The notes under the pieces were generated by a model, which saw only the letters and a program-made list of their open reading frames with translations, did not search any database and had not been told where the DNA came from. This document shows positions 33,796 through 42,554 of a DNA stretch of 64,000 nt, one piece after another. Every line of letters starts with the position of its first letter. Within the stretch, counting starts at the first letter, position 1. The position numbers and the translations under genes are program-made. The stretch covers positions 5,512,501-5,576,500 of the forward strand of contig NC_021505.1 in assembly GCF_000412675.1 (NCBI RefSeq), read 5' to 3'. Origin of the DNA: Pseudomonas putida NBRC 14164. GTDB taxonomy: Bacteria > Pseudomonadota > Gammaproteobacteria > Pseudomonadales > Pseudomonadaceae.

Positions 33796-34882
33796 AGAAA
33801 CCCGCGAACAGCCCGCGCCCCTGCGCAGCGGCCTGACCACCGGCAGCTGCGCCACCGCCACAAGCCTGGCAGCCGCTCGCTTGCTGCTGAACGGCGAAAG
33901 CAGCGACGCCGTCAGCATTACCCTGCCCAAGGGCAAGGTGGTGCAGATGCGCCTGGAATTCTGCCGCCTGATTGACGAGCGTGCCGAAGCGGGCACCCTC
34001 AAGGATGCTGGCGACGACCCGGACGTGACCCACGGCGCCCTGCTCTACAGCCAGGTACGCCTGCTGGGCGAACCGGGTATCCGCTTTGTCGCCGGGGCCG
34101 GCGTTGGCACTGTGACCCGGCCGGGGCTGGTGCTGGCGGTGGGTGAGCCGGCCATCAACCCGGTGCCACGGCGCATGATCACTGAACACCTGCAACGCCT
34201 GGCCGACGAGTGCGGCTACCTCGGTGGCTTCGAGGTCACGGTCAATGTGCAGGGCGGCGACCAACTCGCCCTCAAGACCATGAACCCGCGCCTGGGCATC
34301 CTCGGCGGGCTGTCGATCCTCGGCACCAGCGGCATCGTGCGGCCGTTCTCCTGTGCGGCCTACATTGCTTCGATCCATCAGGGCATCGACGTGGCCCACA
34401 CCAACGGCTACACGCACATCGCCGCCTGCACCGGCAACGCCAGTGAAGACACCATGCGCCGGGTCTACGGCCTGCCGGAAATCGCCCTGATCGAAATGGG
34501 CGATTTCGTCGGCGCAGTGCTCAAGCACCTGCGCAAGGTGCCGGTGCCACGCCTGACCCTGTGTGGTGGCTTCGGCAAGATCAGCAAACTGGCCGCCGGG
34601 CACATGGACCTGCACAGCCGCCATTCCAGCATCGACCTGCCGCAACTGGCCGGCTGGGCGGCAGACATTGGCGCTGACGAAACGCTGCAAGCGGCCATCA
34701 TCGGCGCCAACACCAGCCAGCAAGCGCTCGCCCTCGCGCATACAGCCGGTATCGCCTTGGGGGATGCAGTGTGTGCTCACGCCCTGGCCTTCGCCCGCAG
34801 CGTCGTGCCGGCGCAAGTGCAAGTGGAAGTGTTCGCCATCGACCGCCAGGGCGGCATCGTTGGCCAGGCAGGTGTGCAATGA
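33788..34882 (+). CDS. cbiD: Cobalt-precorrin-5B C1-methyltransferase CbiD
   Basis: CbiD methylates C1 in corrin synthesis. It belongs to the oxygen-independent route and stands in here for the aerobic enzyme CobF. The 364-residue protein opens with LRSGLTTGSCATATSLAAARLLLNGE, the family signature. It continues with GAGVGTVTRPGLVLAVGEPAINPVPRRMI and LGGLSILGTSGIVRPFSCAAY. It overlaps both neighbours (cobL and cobK). Finding it together with the oxygen-dependent CobG makes this a mixed pathway. Confidence 0.95.
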   Translation: MREETREQPAPLRSGLTTGSCATATSLAAARLLLNGESSDAVSITLPKGKVVQMRLEFCRLIDERAEAGTLKDAGDDPDVTHGALLYSQVRLLGEPGIRFVAGAGVGTVTRPGLVLAVGEPAINPVPRRMITEHLQRLADECGYLGGFEVTVNVQGGDQLALKTMNPRLGILGGLSILGTSGIVRPFSCAAYIASIHQGIDVAHTNGYTHIAACTGNASEDTMRRVYGLPEIALIEMGDFVGAVLKHLRKVPVPRLTLCGGFGKISKLAAGHMDLHSRHSSIDLPQLAGWAADIGADETLQAAIIGANTSQQALALAHTAGIALGDAVCAHALAFARSVVPAQVQVEVFAIDRQGGIVGQAGVQ

Positions 34883-35622
34883 CCACGCGCATCCTGCTGC
34901 TGGGCGGTGTTACTGAAGCCCTCGCCATCGCCCGCCGCCTCGGCCCACAGCATGTTTATAGCCTGGCCGGTATCGGCCGCGTGCCGCAGGACCTGCAATG
35001 CCAGGTGCGGGTCGGGGGCTTTGGCGGTGCCGATGGCCTGGCCAGCTACCTGCGCGAGGCGGGCATCACCCTGCTGATTGATGCCACCCATCCCTATGCC
35101 GCGCAGATCAGCCGCAATGCCGCCAGCGCCGCACGCAACGCTGGCATCCCGTGCTGGGCCTTGCGCCGCCCGGCCTGGCAGGCGCAAGCGGGGGATGACT
35201 GGCGCGAAGTCGAGGACTGGGCGGGGCTGATCGACGCGCTCAAACCGTTCCGCAGGCCGCTGTTTACGCTGGGGCGTGAGCCACTGCAGCACCTGGACGA
35301 GATTCCACCGGAGCAGTTCTGGACGCTGCGTGCGCTGGAAGCGTGCCCTGGCAACGAGCGCTGCGAAGTGATTGGCGCGCGCGGGCCATTCCACATTTTG
35401 GATGAACGGGCGTTGTTCCAGCGCCGCACTATCGATGTGCTGATCAGCAAGAACAGCGGCAGTGTGGCGACCGAGCCGAAGCTCGAGGTGGCGCGGGAGC
35501 TTGGGGTGCCGGTGCTGATCCTCAAGCGCCCGGCGTTGCCGGATGTTGACCGCGCATTCGAATCGCAGGCTGACATGGCAGCAGCACTCGACTTGCATCA
35601 ACACATCTCGCAAGCACGCTAG
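34879..35622 (+). CDS. cobK: Precorrin-6A reductase
   Basis: CobK (CbiJ in the cobalt-early route) reduces precorrin-6A with NADPH. The 247-residue protein starts MTTRILLLGGVTEALAIARRLG and contains LLIDATHPYAAQISRNAASAARNAGIPCWALRRPAW plus the late VLISKNSGSVATEPKLEVARELGVPVLILKRP. The ATG overlaps the cbiD stop. A REP pair directly follows, probably ending or stabilising the operon transcript. Confidence 0.95.
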   Translation: MTTRILLLGGVTEALAIARRLGPQHVYSLAGIGRVPQDLQCQVRVGGFGGADGLASYLREAGITLLIDATHPYAAQISRNAASAARNAGIPCWALRRPAWQAQAGDDWREVEDWAGLIDALKPFRRPLFTLGREPLQHLDEIPPEQFWTLRALEACPGNERCEVIGARGPFHILDERALFQRRTIDVLISKNSGSVATEPKLEVARELGVPVLILKRPALPDVDRAFESQADMAAALDLHQHISQAR

Positions 35623-35627
35623 GGGCC

Positions 35628-35715
35628 CCTGTGGGAGTGGGCAAGCCCGCGAACACCGGCCAAGCCGGAGCCATAAACCGAGTCGTCTTCTTCGCGGGCA
35701 CGCCCGCTCCCACAG
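35628..35715. repeat. REP pair, P. putida type, opposite arm order
   Basis: It begins CCTGTGGGAGTGGGCAAGCC and ends in the reverse core. It lies six bases after the cobK stop. Confidence 0.9.
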
Positions 35716-35854
35716 AAGACCGTGCCAGGCTTAAAACCTGTATCGGACCATTACCCTACAGCCCTTTCGGATTTTTCTTTCAGGCCCACACGTGGCCCCA
35801 GGTCGTACTGCTGCCGTAAACTCAACTCCCCCTCCCCCGGAAGGTTTCACCCAT

Positions 35855-36292
35855 ATGGAAATGCAATGGTGGATCTGGCTGGTCTTTGGCATCGCGCTGA
35901 TCCTGCTCGAACTGGTCCTGCCGACGTTCTTCATCCTCTGGTTCGGCATCGGTGCCGTGCTGGTCTCGCTCATCTCGCTCGCCGCCCCCAGCCTGCAACT
36001 GGACATGCAGGTGCTGCTGTGGGTACTGCTGTCGTCTGTCACCACCGCGCTGTGGTTCAAGGTATTCCGGCGCAAGCAGCCAGACGTGCGCTGGACTGCC
36101 GACAGCGTGATCGGCGAGGTGGGCTTGCTGACCGCTGGCGTTTCAGAGTTTCAGAAAGGCCGCGTGCGTTTCCAGAAGCCGATTCTTGGCAGCGAAGAAT
36201 GGATCTGCATTGCCGACAGCGAGATCCCGGTTGGCGAGCGGGTGCGCCTTACCGCCATTGAGGGCAACACTGCCCGTGTCATCCGGGCCTGA
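35855..36292 (+). CDS. NfeD-like membrane protein (short form)
   Basis: A 145-residue inner-membrane protein of the NfeD family. Three hydrophobic segments fill residues 1-75 (WWIWLVFGIALILLELVLPTFFILWFGIGAVLV...). A soluble OB-fold domain ends EWICIADSEIPVGERVRLTAIEGNTARVI. The short form lacks the ClpP-class protease domain. It is typically paired with a SPFH/stomatin protein, which follows 26 bases downstream. The GGAAGG site supports this start rather than an earlier in-frame one. Confidence 0.92.
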   Translation: MEMQWWIWLVFGIALILLELVLPTFFILWFGIGAVLVSLISLAAPSLQLDMQVLLWVLLSSVTTALWFKVFRRKQPDVRWTADSVIGEVGLLTAGVSEFQKGRVRFQKPILGSEEWICIADSEIPVGERVRLTAIEGNTARVIRA

Positions 36293-36318
36293 ATCCGCAC
36301 TAAAAGGAATTTCGCATC

Positions 36319-37173
36319 ATGACCAGCCTCATCGTTGTCGCCGCCATCGCCCTGTTCGTCCTGATCACCGTGTTCAAGGGGGTACGTATCGTGCCCCAGG
36401 GCGAGGAATGGATCGTCGAGCGCCTGGGCCGCTACCACAGCACGCTCAAGCCCGGCCTGAACATCCTCATCCCGTACATGGATGTGGTCGCCTATCGCCT
36501 GCCGACCAAGGACATCATCCTCGATGTGCAGCAGCAGGAAATCATCACCCGGGACAACGCCGTGATCGTCGCCAATGCCCTGTGCTTCGCCAAGGTGGTC
36601 GACCCGCAGAAAGCCTCCTATGGCGTGCAGAACTTCTCGTTCGCCGTCACCAGCCTGACCATGACTTCGCTGCGCGCCATCGTCGGTGCCATGGACCTGG
36701 ACGAAGCGCTGTCCAGCCGCGAGCAGATCAAGGCACGCCTGCGCGAGGCGATGTCGGAGCAGACCGAAGACTGGGGCGTGACCGTGCGCTCGGTGGAAAT
36801 CCAGGACATCAAGCCTTCGGAAAACATGCAACTGGCCATGGAGCGCCAGGCGGCGGCCGAGCGTGAGCGCAAGGCCGATGTAACCCGCGCCGAAGGTGCC
36901 AAGCAGGCCGCGATCCTGGAAGCGGAAGCACGCCTGCAGGCGGCCAGGCTGGATGCCGAAGCACAGATCAGCCTGGCCGAGGCCTCGGCGCGGGCGATTT
37001 CGCTGGTCAAGGAAGCGGTGGGCAACGAGACCGTGCCGGCGATGTATTTGCTGGGTGAGCGTTATGTCGGGGCCATGGAGAACCTGGCGAGCAGCAACAA
37101 CGCCAAGGTGGTGGTGCTGCCGGCGGATCTGCAAGAGACCGTACGCGGGCTGATGGGCCGAAACAAGGCTTGA
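36319..37173 (+). CDS. SPFH/stomatin-like membrane protein (QmcA type)
   Basis: A 284-residue protein with one N-terminal membrane anchor (LIVVAAIALFVLITVFKG). A band-7 domain follows, with VRIVPQGEEWIVERLGRYHSTLKPGLNILIPYMDVVAYRLPTKDI. The C-terminus is an alanine- and glutamate-rich coiled coil (KQAAILEAEARLQAARLDAEAQISLAEASARA). Such proteins form large membrane-bound oligomers that organise microdomains and modulate proteases. The partner NfeD gene lies directly upstream. An AAAAGGAA site precedes the ATG. Confidence 0.94.
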   Translation: MTSLIVVAAIALFVLITVFKGVRIVPQGEEWIVERLGRYHSTLKPGLNILIPYMDVVAYRLPTKDIILDVQQQEIITRDNAVIVANALCFAKVVDPQKASYGVQNFSFAVTSLTMTSLRAIVGAMDLDEALSSREQIKARLREAMSEQTEDWGVTVRSVEIQDIKPSENMQLAMERQAAAERERKADVTRAEGAKQAAILEAEARLQAARLDAEAQISLAEASARAISLVKEAVGNETVPAMYLLGERYVGAMENLASSNNAKVVVLPADLQETVRGLMGRNKA

Positions 37174-37187
37174 GATTGATTTCACCC

Positions 37188-37274
37188 TCTTCGCCGGCAC
37201 GCCCGCTCCCACAGGTACCCCCGCAGCTTTCAAGGTTGTTGGTAATCCTGTGGGAGCGGGCGTGCCCGCGAAGC
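37188..37274. repeat. REP pair, P. putida type
   Basis: Arms TTCGCCGGCACGCCCGCTCC and complement. It follows the SPFH gene and precedes the copper cluster. Confidence 0.9.
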
Positions 37275-37381
37275 CGGCGACACCGATTCAACTGCCTGCC
37301 TGCGTCACTTCACCGCACCCCGCCATTTTTACCTATACTCCGCCTTACAATAGCCACCACGATTCCTGACCGGATCTCTCC

Positions 37382-37771
37382 ATGCCCCCACGTCGGCACA
37401 TCGCCTGGATAGCCTGCCTTGCAGTGCTGTTCAACCTGCTGGCCATGCCGCTGGCCTCTGCCGTGCCCAAGGGCCCGGCCGAGCAGCTGCTGTGGGGGGC
37501 TTTCTGTTCCAGCATGGCCAACAAGGCCAAGGTCGACGTCCAGGCCCTGGCCAAGATCGACCTCGGCCCGCAAAGCGACGACAGCGCCAGCATGATGAAT
37601 TGCTGGTGCTGCTCGGGCGCTGCACCACTGCTGGCCCTGCCCGGCTACCCGCCGCAGCTGCACAACCCGCCAACACTGTTTGCCGGCCTGCTGCCGCCCC
37701 CCGCCGACTACCAACCCACGCCGCGCCAGCTCTGGCCTGCGTTAAACCCCCGTGCCTCTCCGCTGGCCTGA
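37382..37771 (+). CDS. DUF2946 family protein (first of two in copper cluster)
   Basis: A 129-residue exported protein. The signal or membrane segment IAWIACLAVLFNLLAMPLASA is followed by a short periplasmic part with SMMNCWCCSGAAP, a cysteine pair suited to metal binding. DUF2946 proteins sit next to copper chaperones and copper TonB receptors in proteobacteria, as here, but no activity is proven. It heads a run of five same-strand genes. Confidence 0.85.
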   Translation: MPPRRHIAWIACLAVLFNLLAMPLASAVPKGPAEQLLWGAFCSSMANKAKVDVQALAKIDLGPQSDDSASMMNCWCCSGAAPLLALPGYPPQLHNPPTLFAGLLPPPADYQPTPRQLWPALNPRASPLA

Positions 37772-37817
37772 GTTCATCTCGCTGTCTGCCTGAACCTGAA
37801 CAGAACGGAGATTCACC

Positions 37818-38303
37818 ATGCTCAAGCACGCCCTCGTCATGGCCGCCCTGCTGCTGCCCGGCGCCTTTGCCAATGCCCACGAATACAGCGTGGGCGACCT
37901 GCACATCGCCCACCCCTGGTCGCTGCAGCTGCCGCCCAACGCCCCCAATGTCGCCGCGTATTTCGTGGTGCACAACAATGGCCAGGCCGATGACCGCCTG
38001 TTGAGTGTCGACAGCCCCATCAGCGATGACGCGCAACTGCACGAGCACGCCATGAGCGCCAGCGGTGCCATGAAGATGCAGCAAGTACCCAGCGTTGTAG
38101 TGCCTGCCGGCAAGGACCTGACCTTCGCCCCCAGCGCCTACCATGTGATGCTGATGCAGCCCAAGGACCGCAGCCTGCTCAGCGACGGCAAGCGCTTCCC
38201 GTTGACCCTGCACTTCGAGAAGGCCGGCGACGTCACCGTCGAAGTGGCCGTGCAGAAGCAGGCGCCAACGGACCAGCCGCAAGCCCACGAACACGCGCAC
38301 TGA
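37818..38303 (+). CDS. Periplasmic copper chaperone PCu(A)C
   Basis: A 161-residue protein with a signal peptide (LLLPGAFANAH) and a cupredoxin-like PCuAC domain. The full copper-binding pattern is visible: His75, Met87, His109 and Met111, with 11 residues between the first pair and 21 between Met87 and His109. Family members deliver Cu(I) to the CuA site of cytochrome oxidase or store periplasmic copper. The C-terminus is histidine-rich (AHEHAH). An AACGGAG site precedes the ATG. Confidence 0.94.
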   Translation: MLKHALVMAALLLPGAFANAHEYSVGDLHIAHPWSLQLPPNAPNVAAYFVVHNNGQADDRLLSVDSPISDDAQLHEHAMSASGAMKMQQVPSVVVPAGKDLTFAPSAYHVMLMQPKDRSLLSDGKRFPLTLHFEKAGDVTVEVAVQKQAPTDQPQAHEHAH

Positions 38304-38325
38304 CACCTGCTGACAGGCACTCGCC

Positions 38326-38757
38326 ATGAGCCTGCCGCGCAACAGCATCAGCCGTACCACCCGCCCTGACCGCAGGCGCGCCGGTGGCGGATGGCTGAGC
38401 CTGTTCGCCATGTGGATGATCTTCATCGGCCCGCTGATTTCCCAGTCGATGCCAATGGACCACCACGCCGGTATGAGCATGCCGATGGACATGCCGATGG
38501 CGGCTGCCCATCAGCATGGCGGAGACGCCCATCACGGCCACGGCGGCGATGGCCAGCTGCATGTGATGTGGGAAAAGTGCGGTTATTGCAGCCTGTTGTT
38601 CAACTGCCCGGCCCTGCCCCAGGCCCTCAGCCCGCTCAGCGCCGGCAGCGTCGTCCCCACCACCCACCTGCTTGCGCCAACGCACCAGGGCCATGCCCGG
38701 CAGGCTGTATTCCCCGGTGCGCGCAGCCGCGCCCCACCCTCCTCGATCAGCGTCTGA
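38326..38757 (+). CDS. DUF2946 family protein (second), His/Met-rich
   Basis: A 143-residue protein with one hydrophobic segment (LFAMWMIFIGPLIS). A striking His/Met-rich stretch (MDHHAGMSMPMDMP, AAAHQHGGDAHHGHGG) comes next, then CGYCSLLFNCP. The metal-binding composition fits copper handling. It lies 22 bases after the PCuAC gene and 66 before the receptor gene, and is presumably co-transcribed. It shares the small cysteine motif with the DUF2946 protein two genes upstream. Confidence 0.87.
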   Translation: MSLPRNSISRTTRPDRRRAGGGWLSLFAMWMIFIGPLISQSMPMDHHAGMSMPMDMPMAAAHQHGGDAHHGHGGDGQLHVMWEKCGYCSLLFNCPALPQALSPLSAGSVVPTTHLLAPTHQGHARQAVFPGARSRAPPSSISV

Positions 38758-38823
38758 ACCCACATTTTGCGCACGGAGCCAGGAGGCTTCGCGCTAACTC
38801 ATGACTGATCGACTGGAATCATT

Positions 38824-40890
38824 ATGTCCGGCTGTACCCCTGTTCTTGCCTTGTCCCTGCGTGGGGCCCTCGCCGCCGTGTGCGGCTCGCTGCTCGCGCC
38901 CGTGGCCCTGGCCGCCGACCCTGGCCATGAAGGCCATGCGCACGACGCACCCGAGCTGAGCCCGACGGTAATCACCGCCGTGGCCCCGAGCTCGCCGCTG
39001 ACCGTGGTCACCAACCCGAAAGACCCGCGCCAGCCAGTGCCGGCCAGCGACGGCGCCGACTACCTGAAGACCATCCCCGGCTTCTCGGCGATCCGCGCCG
39101 GCGGCACCAACGGTGACCCGGTGTTGCGCGGCATGTTCGGCTCGCGCCTGAATATCCTCACCAATGGCGGCCTGATGCTGGGCGCCTGCCCCAACCGCAT
39201 GGACGCGCCCACGTCCTATATTTCGCCGGAAACCTACGACCGCCTGACCGTGATCAAAGGCCCGCAAAGCGTGATCTGGGGCCCGGGCGGTTCGGCAGGC
39301 ACCATTCTTTTCGAACGTGAACCCGAAAAGTTCGGCACCCTCGGCAGCCGGGTAAACGCCAGCCTGCTGGCCGGCTCCAACGGCCGCTTCGACAAGGTGC
39401 TGGATGCCGCCGCCGGCAACAGCCAGGCCTACGCCCGCTTCGTCGGCAACCAGTCGCGCTCGGATGACTACCACGACGGCAACAACGACACCGTGCCATC
39501 GCGCCGGGAAAAATGGAACGGCGATGTCGCCCTCGGCTGGACGCCCGACCAGGACACTCTGCTGGAGCTGACGGCCGGCAAGGGCGATGGAGAGGCCCGC
39601 TATGCCGGGCGCGGCATGGACGGCTCGCAGTTCAAGCGTGAAAGCCTGGGCCTGCGCTTTGAAAAGTCCAACCTTGGCGAGGTGCTCGACAAGGTCGAGG
39701 CGCAGGTCTACTACAACTACGCCGACCATGTGATGGACAACTACAGCCTTCGTACCCCATCGGGCAGCGGCATGATGGGCATGCCGATGGTCAGCAACGT
39801 CGACCGTCGCACCATGGGGGCACGCATCAAGGCCACCTGGCGCTGGGCCGATGTGCAGCTGATCAGTGGCATCGACGCGCAAACCAACGAACATCGCCAG
39901 CGTGGGGGCATGGGCGTAGACGCACACAAGGGCCAGGCCTGGACCAAGGACGCCGACTTCCACAACTACGGTGCCTTCAGCGAACTGACCTGGTACGTCA
40001 GCGGTGAAGACCGGCTGATCACCGGTGCCCGCCTGGACCGCGCCTCGGCCCGAGACCTCCGTAAAGGCAGCGCCACAGAAGGTGATAGCCGCGCCGACAC
40101 CCTGCCCAGCGGTTTCATACGCTATGAGCACGACCTGGCAGCCATCCCGGCCACCACCTATATCGGCCTCGGCCATGCCCAGCGTTTCCCCGATTACTGG
40201 GAGCTGTTCTCGCCCAAGCTGGCACCGCCCGGTGCAGCAAATGCCTTTGACGGCATCAAGCCAGAGAAGACCACCCAGCTCGACTTCGGCATCCAGTATC
40301 GCACCGAGCGCCTGGAAGCCTGGGCTTCGGGCTATGTCGGGCAAATCCGCGACTACATCCTGTTCGACTACCGCACGGGCATGATGGGCATGAGCACCTC
40401 GCAGGCACAGAACATCGACGCCCGCATCATGGGCGGCGAACTGGGTGCCGCCTACCAGCTGACCGAAAACTGGAAGGCCGACGGCACGCTGGCCTACGCT
40501 TGGGGCAAGAACAGCAGTGATGGCAAAGCGCTACCGCAAATGCCACCCCTGGAAAGCCGCCTCGGCCTGACCTACAGCCGCGATGTATGGAGCGTCGGTG
40601 CACTGTGGCGGCTGGTGGCGGCGCAAAACCGCATTGCCGAGAACCAGGGCAACGTGGTCGGCAAGGACTACGACAAGAGCGCCGGCTTCGGCGTGTTCTC
40701 CCTGAACGGCGCCTACAAGGTGAACAAAAACCTCAAGCTCAGCGCAGGGGTCGACAACCTGTTCGACAAAACCTACGCCGAGCACTTGAACCTGGCCGGG
40801 AACGCCGGGTTCGGCTACCCGGCTACCGATCCACAGCCGGTCAACGAGCCAGGCAGGACCTTCTGGACCAAGGTCGACTTCAGCTTCTGA
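38824..40890 (+). CDS. TonB-dependent copper receptor (OprC-like)
   Basis: A 688-residue outer-membrane beta-barrel receptor. A signal peptide (ending ALAA) and a short His-rich N-terminus (DPGHEGHAHDAPE) come first. A plug domain follows, with DYLKTIPGFSAIRAGGTNGDPVLRGMFGSRLNILTNGG and MLGACPNRMDAPTSYISPE, and the 22-strand barrel ends in an aromatic residue (DFSF). The CPNRMD/MDAPTSY region matches the copper-site loop of OprC. Copper or copper-chelate uptake is the family function. The position in the copper cluster agrees. Confidence 0.94.
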   Translation: MSGCTPVLALSLRGALAAVCGSLLAPVALAADPGHEGHAHDAPELSPTVITAVAPSSPLTVVTNPKDPRQPVPASDGADYLKTIPGFSAIRAGGTNGDPVLRGMFGSRLNILTNGGLMLGACPNRMDAPTSYISPETYDRLTVIKGPQSVIWGPGGSAGTILFEREPEKFGTLGSRVNASLLAGSNGRFDKVLDAAAGNSQAYARFVGNQSRSDDYHDGNNDTVPSRREKWNGDVALGWTPDQDTLLELTAGKGDGEARYAGRGMDGSQFKRESLGLRFEKSNLGEVLDKVEAQVYYNYADHVMDNYSLRTPSGSGMMGMPMVSNVDRRTMGARIKATWRWADVQLISGIDAQTNEHRQRGGMGVDAHKGQAWTKDADFHNYGAFSELTWYVSGEDRLITGARLDRASARDLRKGSATEGDSRADTLPSGFIRYEHDLAAIPATTYIGLGHAQRFPDYWELFSPKLAPPGAANAFDGIKPEKTTQLDFGIQYRTERLEAWASGYVGQIRDYILFDYRTGMMGMSTSQAQNIDARIMGGELGAAYQLTENWKADGTLAYAWGKNSSDGKALPQMPPLESRLGLTYSRDVWSVGALWRLVAAQNRIAENQGNVVGKDYDKSAGFGVFSLNGAYKVNKNLKLSAGVDNLFDKTYAEHLNLAGNAGFGYPATDPQPVNEPGRTFWTKVDFSF

Positions 40891-40948
40891 CAACAACCAC
40901 GGGCGCAGCCTCGGTTGCGCCCCTCTGCTGGTCAAACAGGAGGTTCCC

Positions 40949-42316
40949 ATGAGAGGAACACGCACCAATTTCTATAACCTGGCCTGGCGTTGGCACTTTT
41001 ATGCGGGGCTGTTCGTGGCCCCGTTCATGATCCTGTTGGCGATCACCGGGATCATCTACCTGTTCAAGCCGCAGCTCGACCCGCTGCTGTACCGCGACCT
41101 GATGGTGGTCGAAGCCGGCCACCACCGACAGGGCGCCGATGCGATGCTGGCGCAAGTGCGCCAGGCTTACCCCAAAGGCCACGTCGGCCAGTACCTGCCG
41201 CCCATCAACGCCGAGCGCAGTGCGCAGTTCGTGGTGCATGACAGCGGGCGCGAACTGAACGTGTTCGTCGACCCGTATAGCGGCAAGGTGCTCGGCGAGC
41301 AGGACGCCAAGCAGAACCTGCAGGCCATCGCCCGCGCCCTGCATGGCGAGCTGATGGTTGGCACGGTCGGTGACCGCCTGGTGGAGCTGGCCGCAGGCTG
41401 GGGCATCGTGCTGGTGGTGTCGGGCCTGTACCTCTGGTGGCCACGCGGGCGCAATGGCGCTGGCGTGCTGTGGCCACGGCTGTCGGCACGCGGCCGGTTG
41501 TTCTGGCGCGACCTGCACGCGGTTACCGGCTTCTGGGGCGCGGCCTTGCTGTTGCTGATGCTGGTCAGCGGCATGACCTGGACCGGGCTTTGGGGCAAGC
41601 AGTACGCCGATTTGTGGAACCGTTTCCCGGCAGCCATGTGGAACGACGTGCCCAAGTCGGACCAGCAGGCGGGTGAGCTTAATAGTGCCCACCGCCAGAC
41701 CGTGCCCTGGGCGATGGAAAACACGCCGATGCCGCAGTCCGGCGCACACGCCGAACACGCCGGGCACCACATGATGTCGGACATGCCCGCAGCGCCCCAG
41801 GTGAGCGTGCAGCAGGTCGAAGACATCGCCACCTCCCGCCAGGTCGAGCCGGGCTACAGCATTACCCTGCCGACCACGGCTGACGGTGTGTTCACCATTG
41901 CCGTGTTCGCCGACGACCCTCGCAACGACGCCACCCTGCATGTCGACCAGTACACCGGCAAGGTCCTGGCCGATGTGCGCTGGCAGGACTACAGCCCGGT
42001 CGCCCGCGCCACCGAGCTGGGGGTGATGCTGCATGAGGGCAAGATGTTCGGGGCGTTCAACCAGATCATCATCCTGCTGGTGTGCCTGATGATCCTGCTG
42101 GGGTCGGTGAGCGGGCTGGTGATGTGGTGGAAGCGCCGGCCTGAAGGCGGGCTGGGTGTGCCGCCGCTGCGCCATGACCTGCCGCGCTGGAAGGCGGCGG
42201 TAGGGGTGATGCTGGTGCTGGGGCTGATGTTCCCGTTGGTGGGCGTATCGATGGTGGTGATGTGGGTGGTGGACAGCCTGGTGGTGCGCCGCCGCCGGGA
42301 GCTGGCCAGCGCCTGA
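40949..42316 (+). CDS. PepSY domain-containing membrane protein
   Basis: A 455-residue inner-membrane protein of the PepSY-associated (PiuB-like) family. A first membrane segment (FYAGLFVAPFMILLAITGIIYLFKPQ) is followed by periplasmic PepSY-like regions such as GADAMLAQVRQAYPKGHVGQYLPP. Further membrane helices sit near 140-160, 185-205 and the C-terminus. A His/Met stretch (HAEHAGHHMMSDMP) fits metal handling. Such proteins are often iron- or copper-receptor partners with possible reductase roles. It closes the copper cluster; a REP follows. Confidence 0.9.
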   Translation: MRGTRTNFYNLAWRWHFYAGLFVAPFMILLAITGIIYLFKPQLDPLLYRDLMVVEAGHHRQGADAMLAQVRQAYPKGHVGQYLPPINAERSAQFVVHDSGRELNVFVDPYSGKVLGEQDAKQNLQAIARALHGELMVGTVGDRLVELAAGWGIVLVVSGLYLWWPRGRNGAGVLWPRLSARGRLFWRDLHAVTGFWGAALLLLMLVSGMTWTGLWGKQYADLWNRFPAAMWNDVPKSDQQAGELNSAHRQTVPWAMENTPMPQSGAHAEHAGHHMMSDMPAAPQVSVQQVEDIATSRQVEPGYSITLPTTADGVFTIAVFADDPRNDATLHVDQYTGKVLADVRWQDYSPVARATELGVMLHEGKMFGAFNQIIILLVCLMILLGSVSGLVMWWKRRPEGGLGVPPLRHDLPRWKAAVGVMLVLGLMFPLVGVSMVVMWVVDSLVVRRRRELASA

Positions 42317-42338
42317 GCCCTGCATAACCTGCACTGGC

Positions 42339-42426
42339 CTCTTCGCGGGCTTGCCCGCTCCCACAGGATCTCTGCCGCCCTCAGGCGTGGCGCGATACCT
42401 GTGGGAGCGGGCATGCCCGCGAAGAG
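42339..42426. repeat. REP pair, P. putida type
   Basis: A perfect core GCGGGCTTGCCCGCTCCCAC and its complement, between the PepSY gene and the amino acid permease gene. Confidence 0.92.
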
Positions 42427-42483
42427 GCCGGGGAAGGTCTCGAACTTTTCCTGCGAAAGCACGGCTGCCATCTGAAAATCGTG

Positions 42484-42500
42484 GCGATCTGTCGCGATCT
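42484..42500 (+). promoter_or_regulatory. Direct repeat GCGATCT-n3-GCGATCT upstream of the permease gene
   Basis: The heptamer GCGATCT occurs at 42484-42490 and 42494-42500, one helical turn apart, 55 bases before the permease start. It could be an activator site. Confidence 0.3.
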
Positions 42501-42554
42501 CGAATTGGAACGCCCGTGTTAGCCTAGCCGGCGACTTTCAAGGGAATGCAGCTT

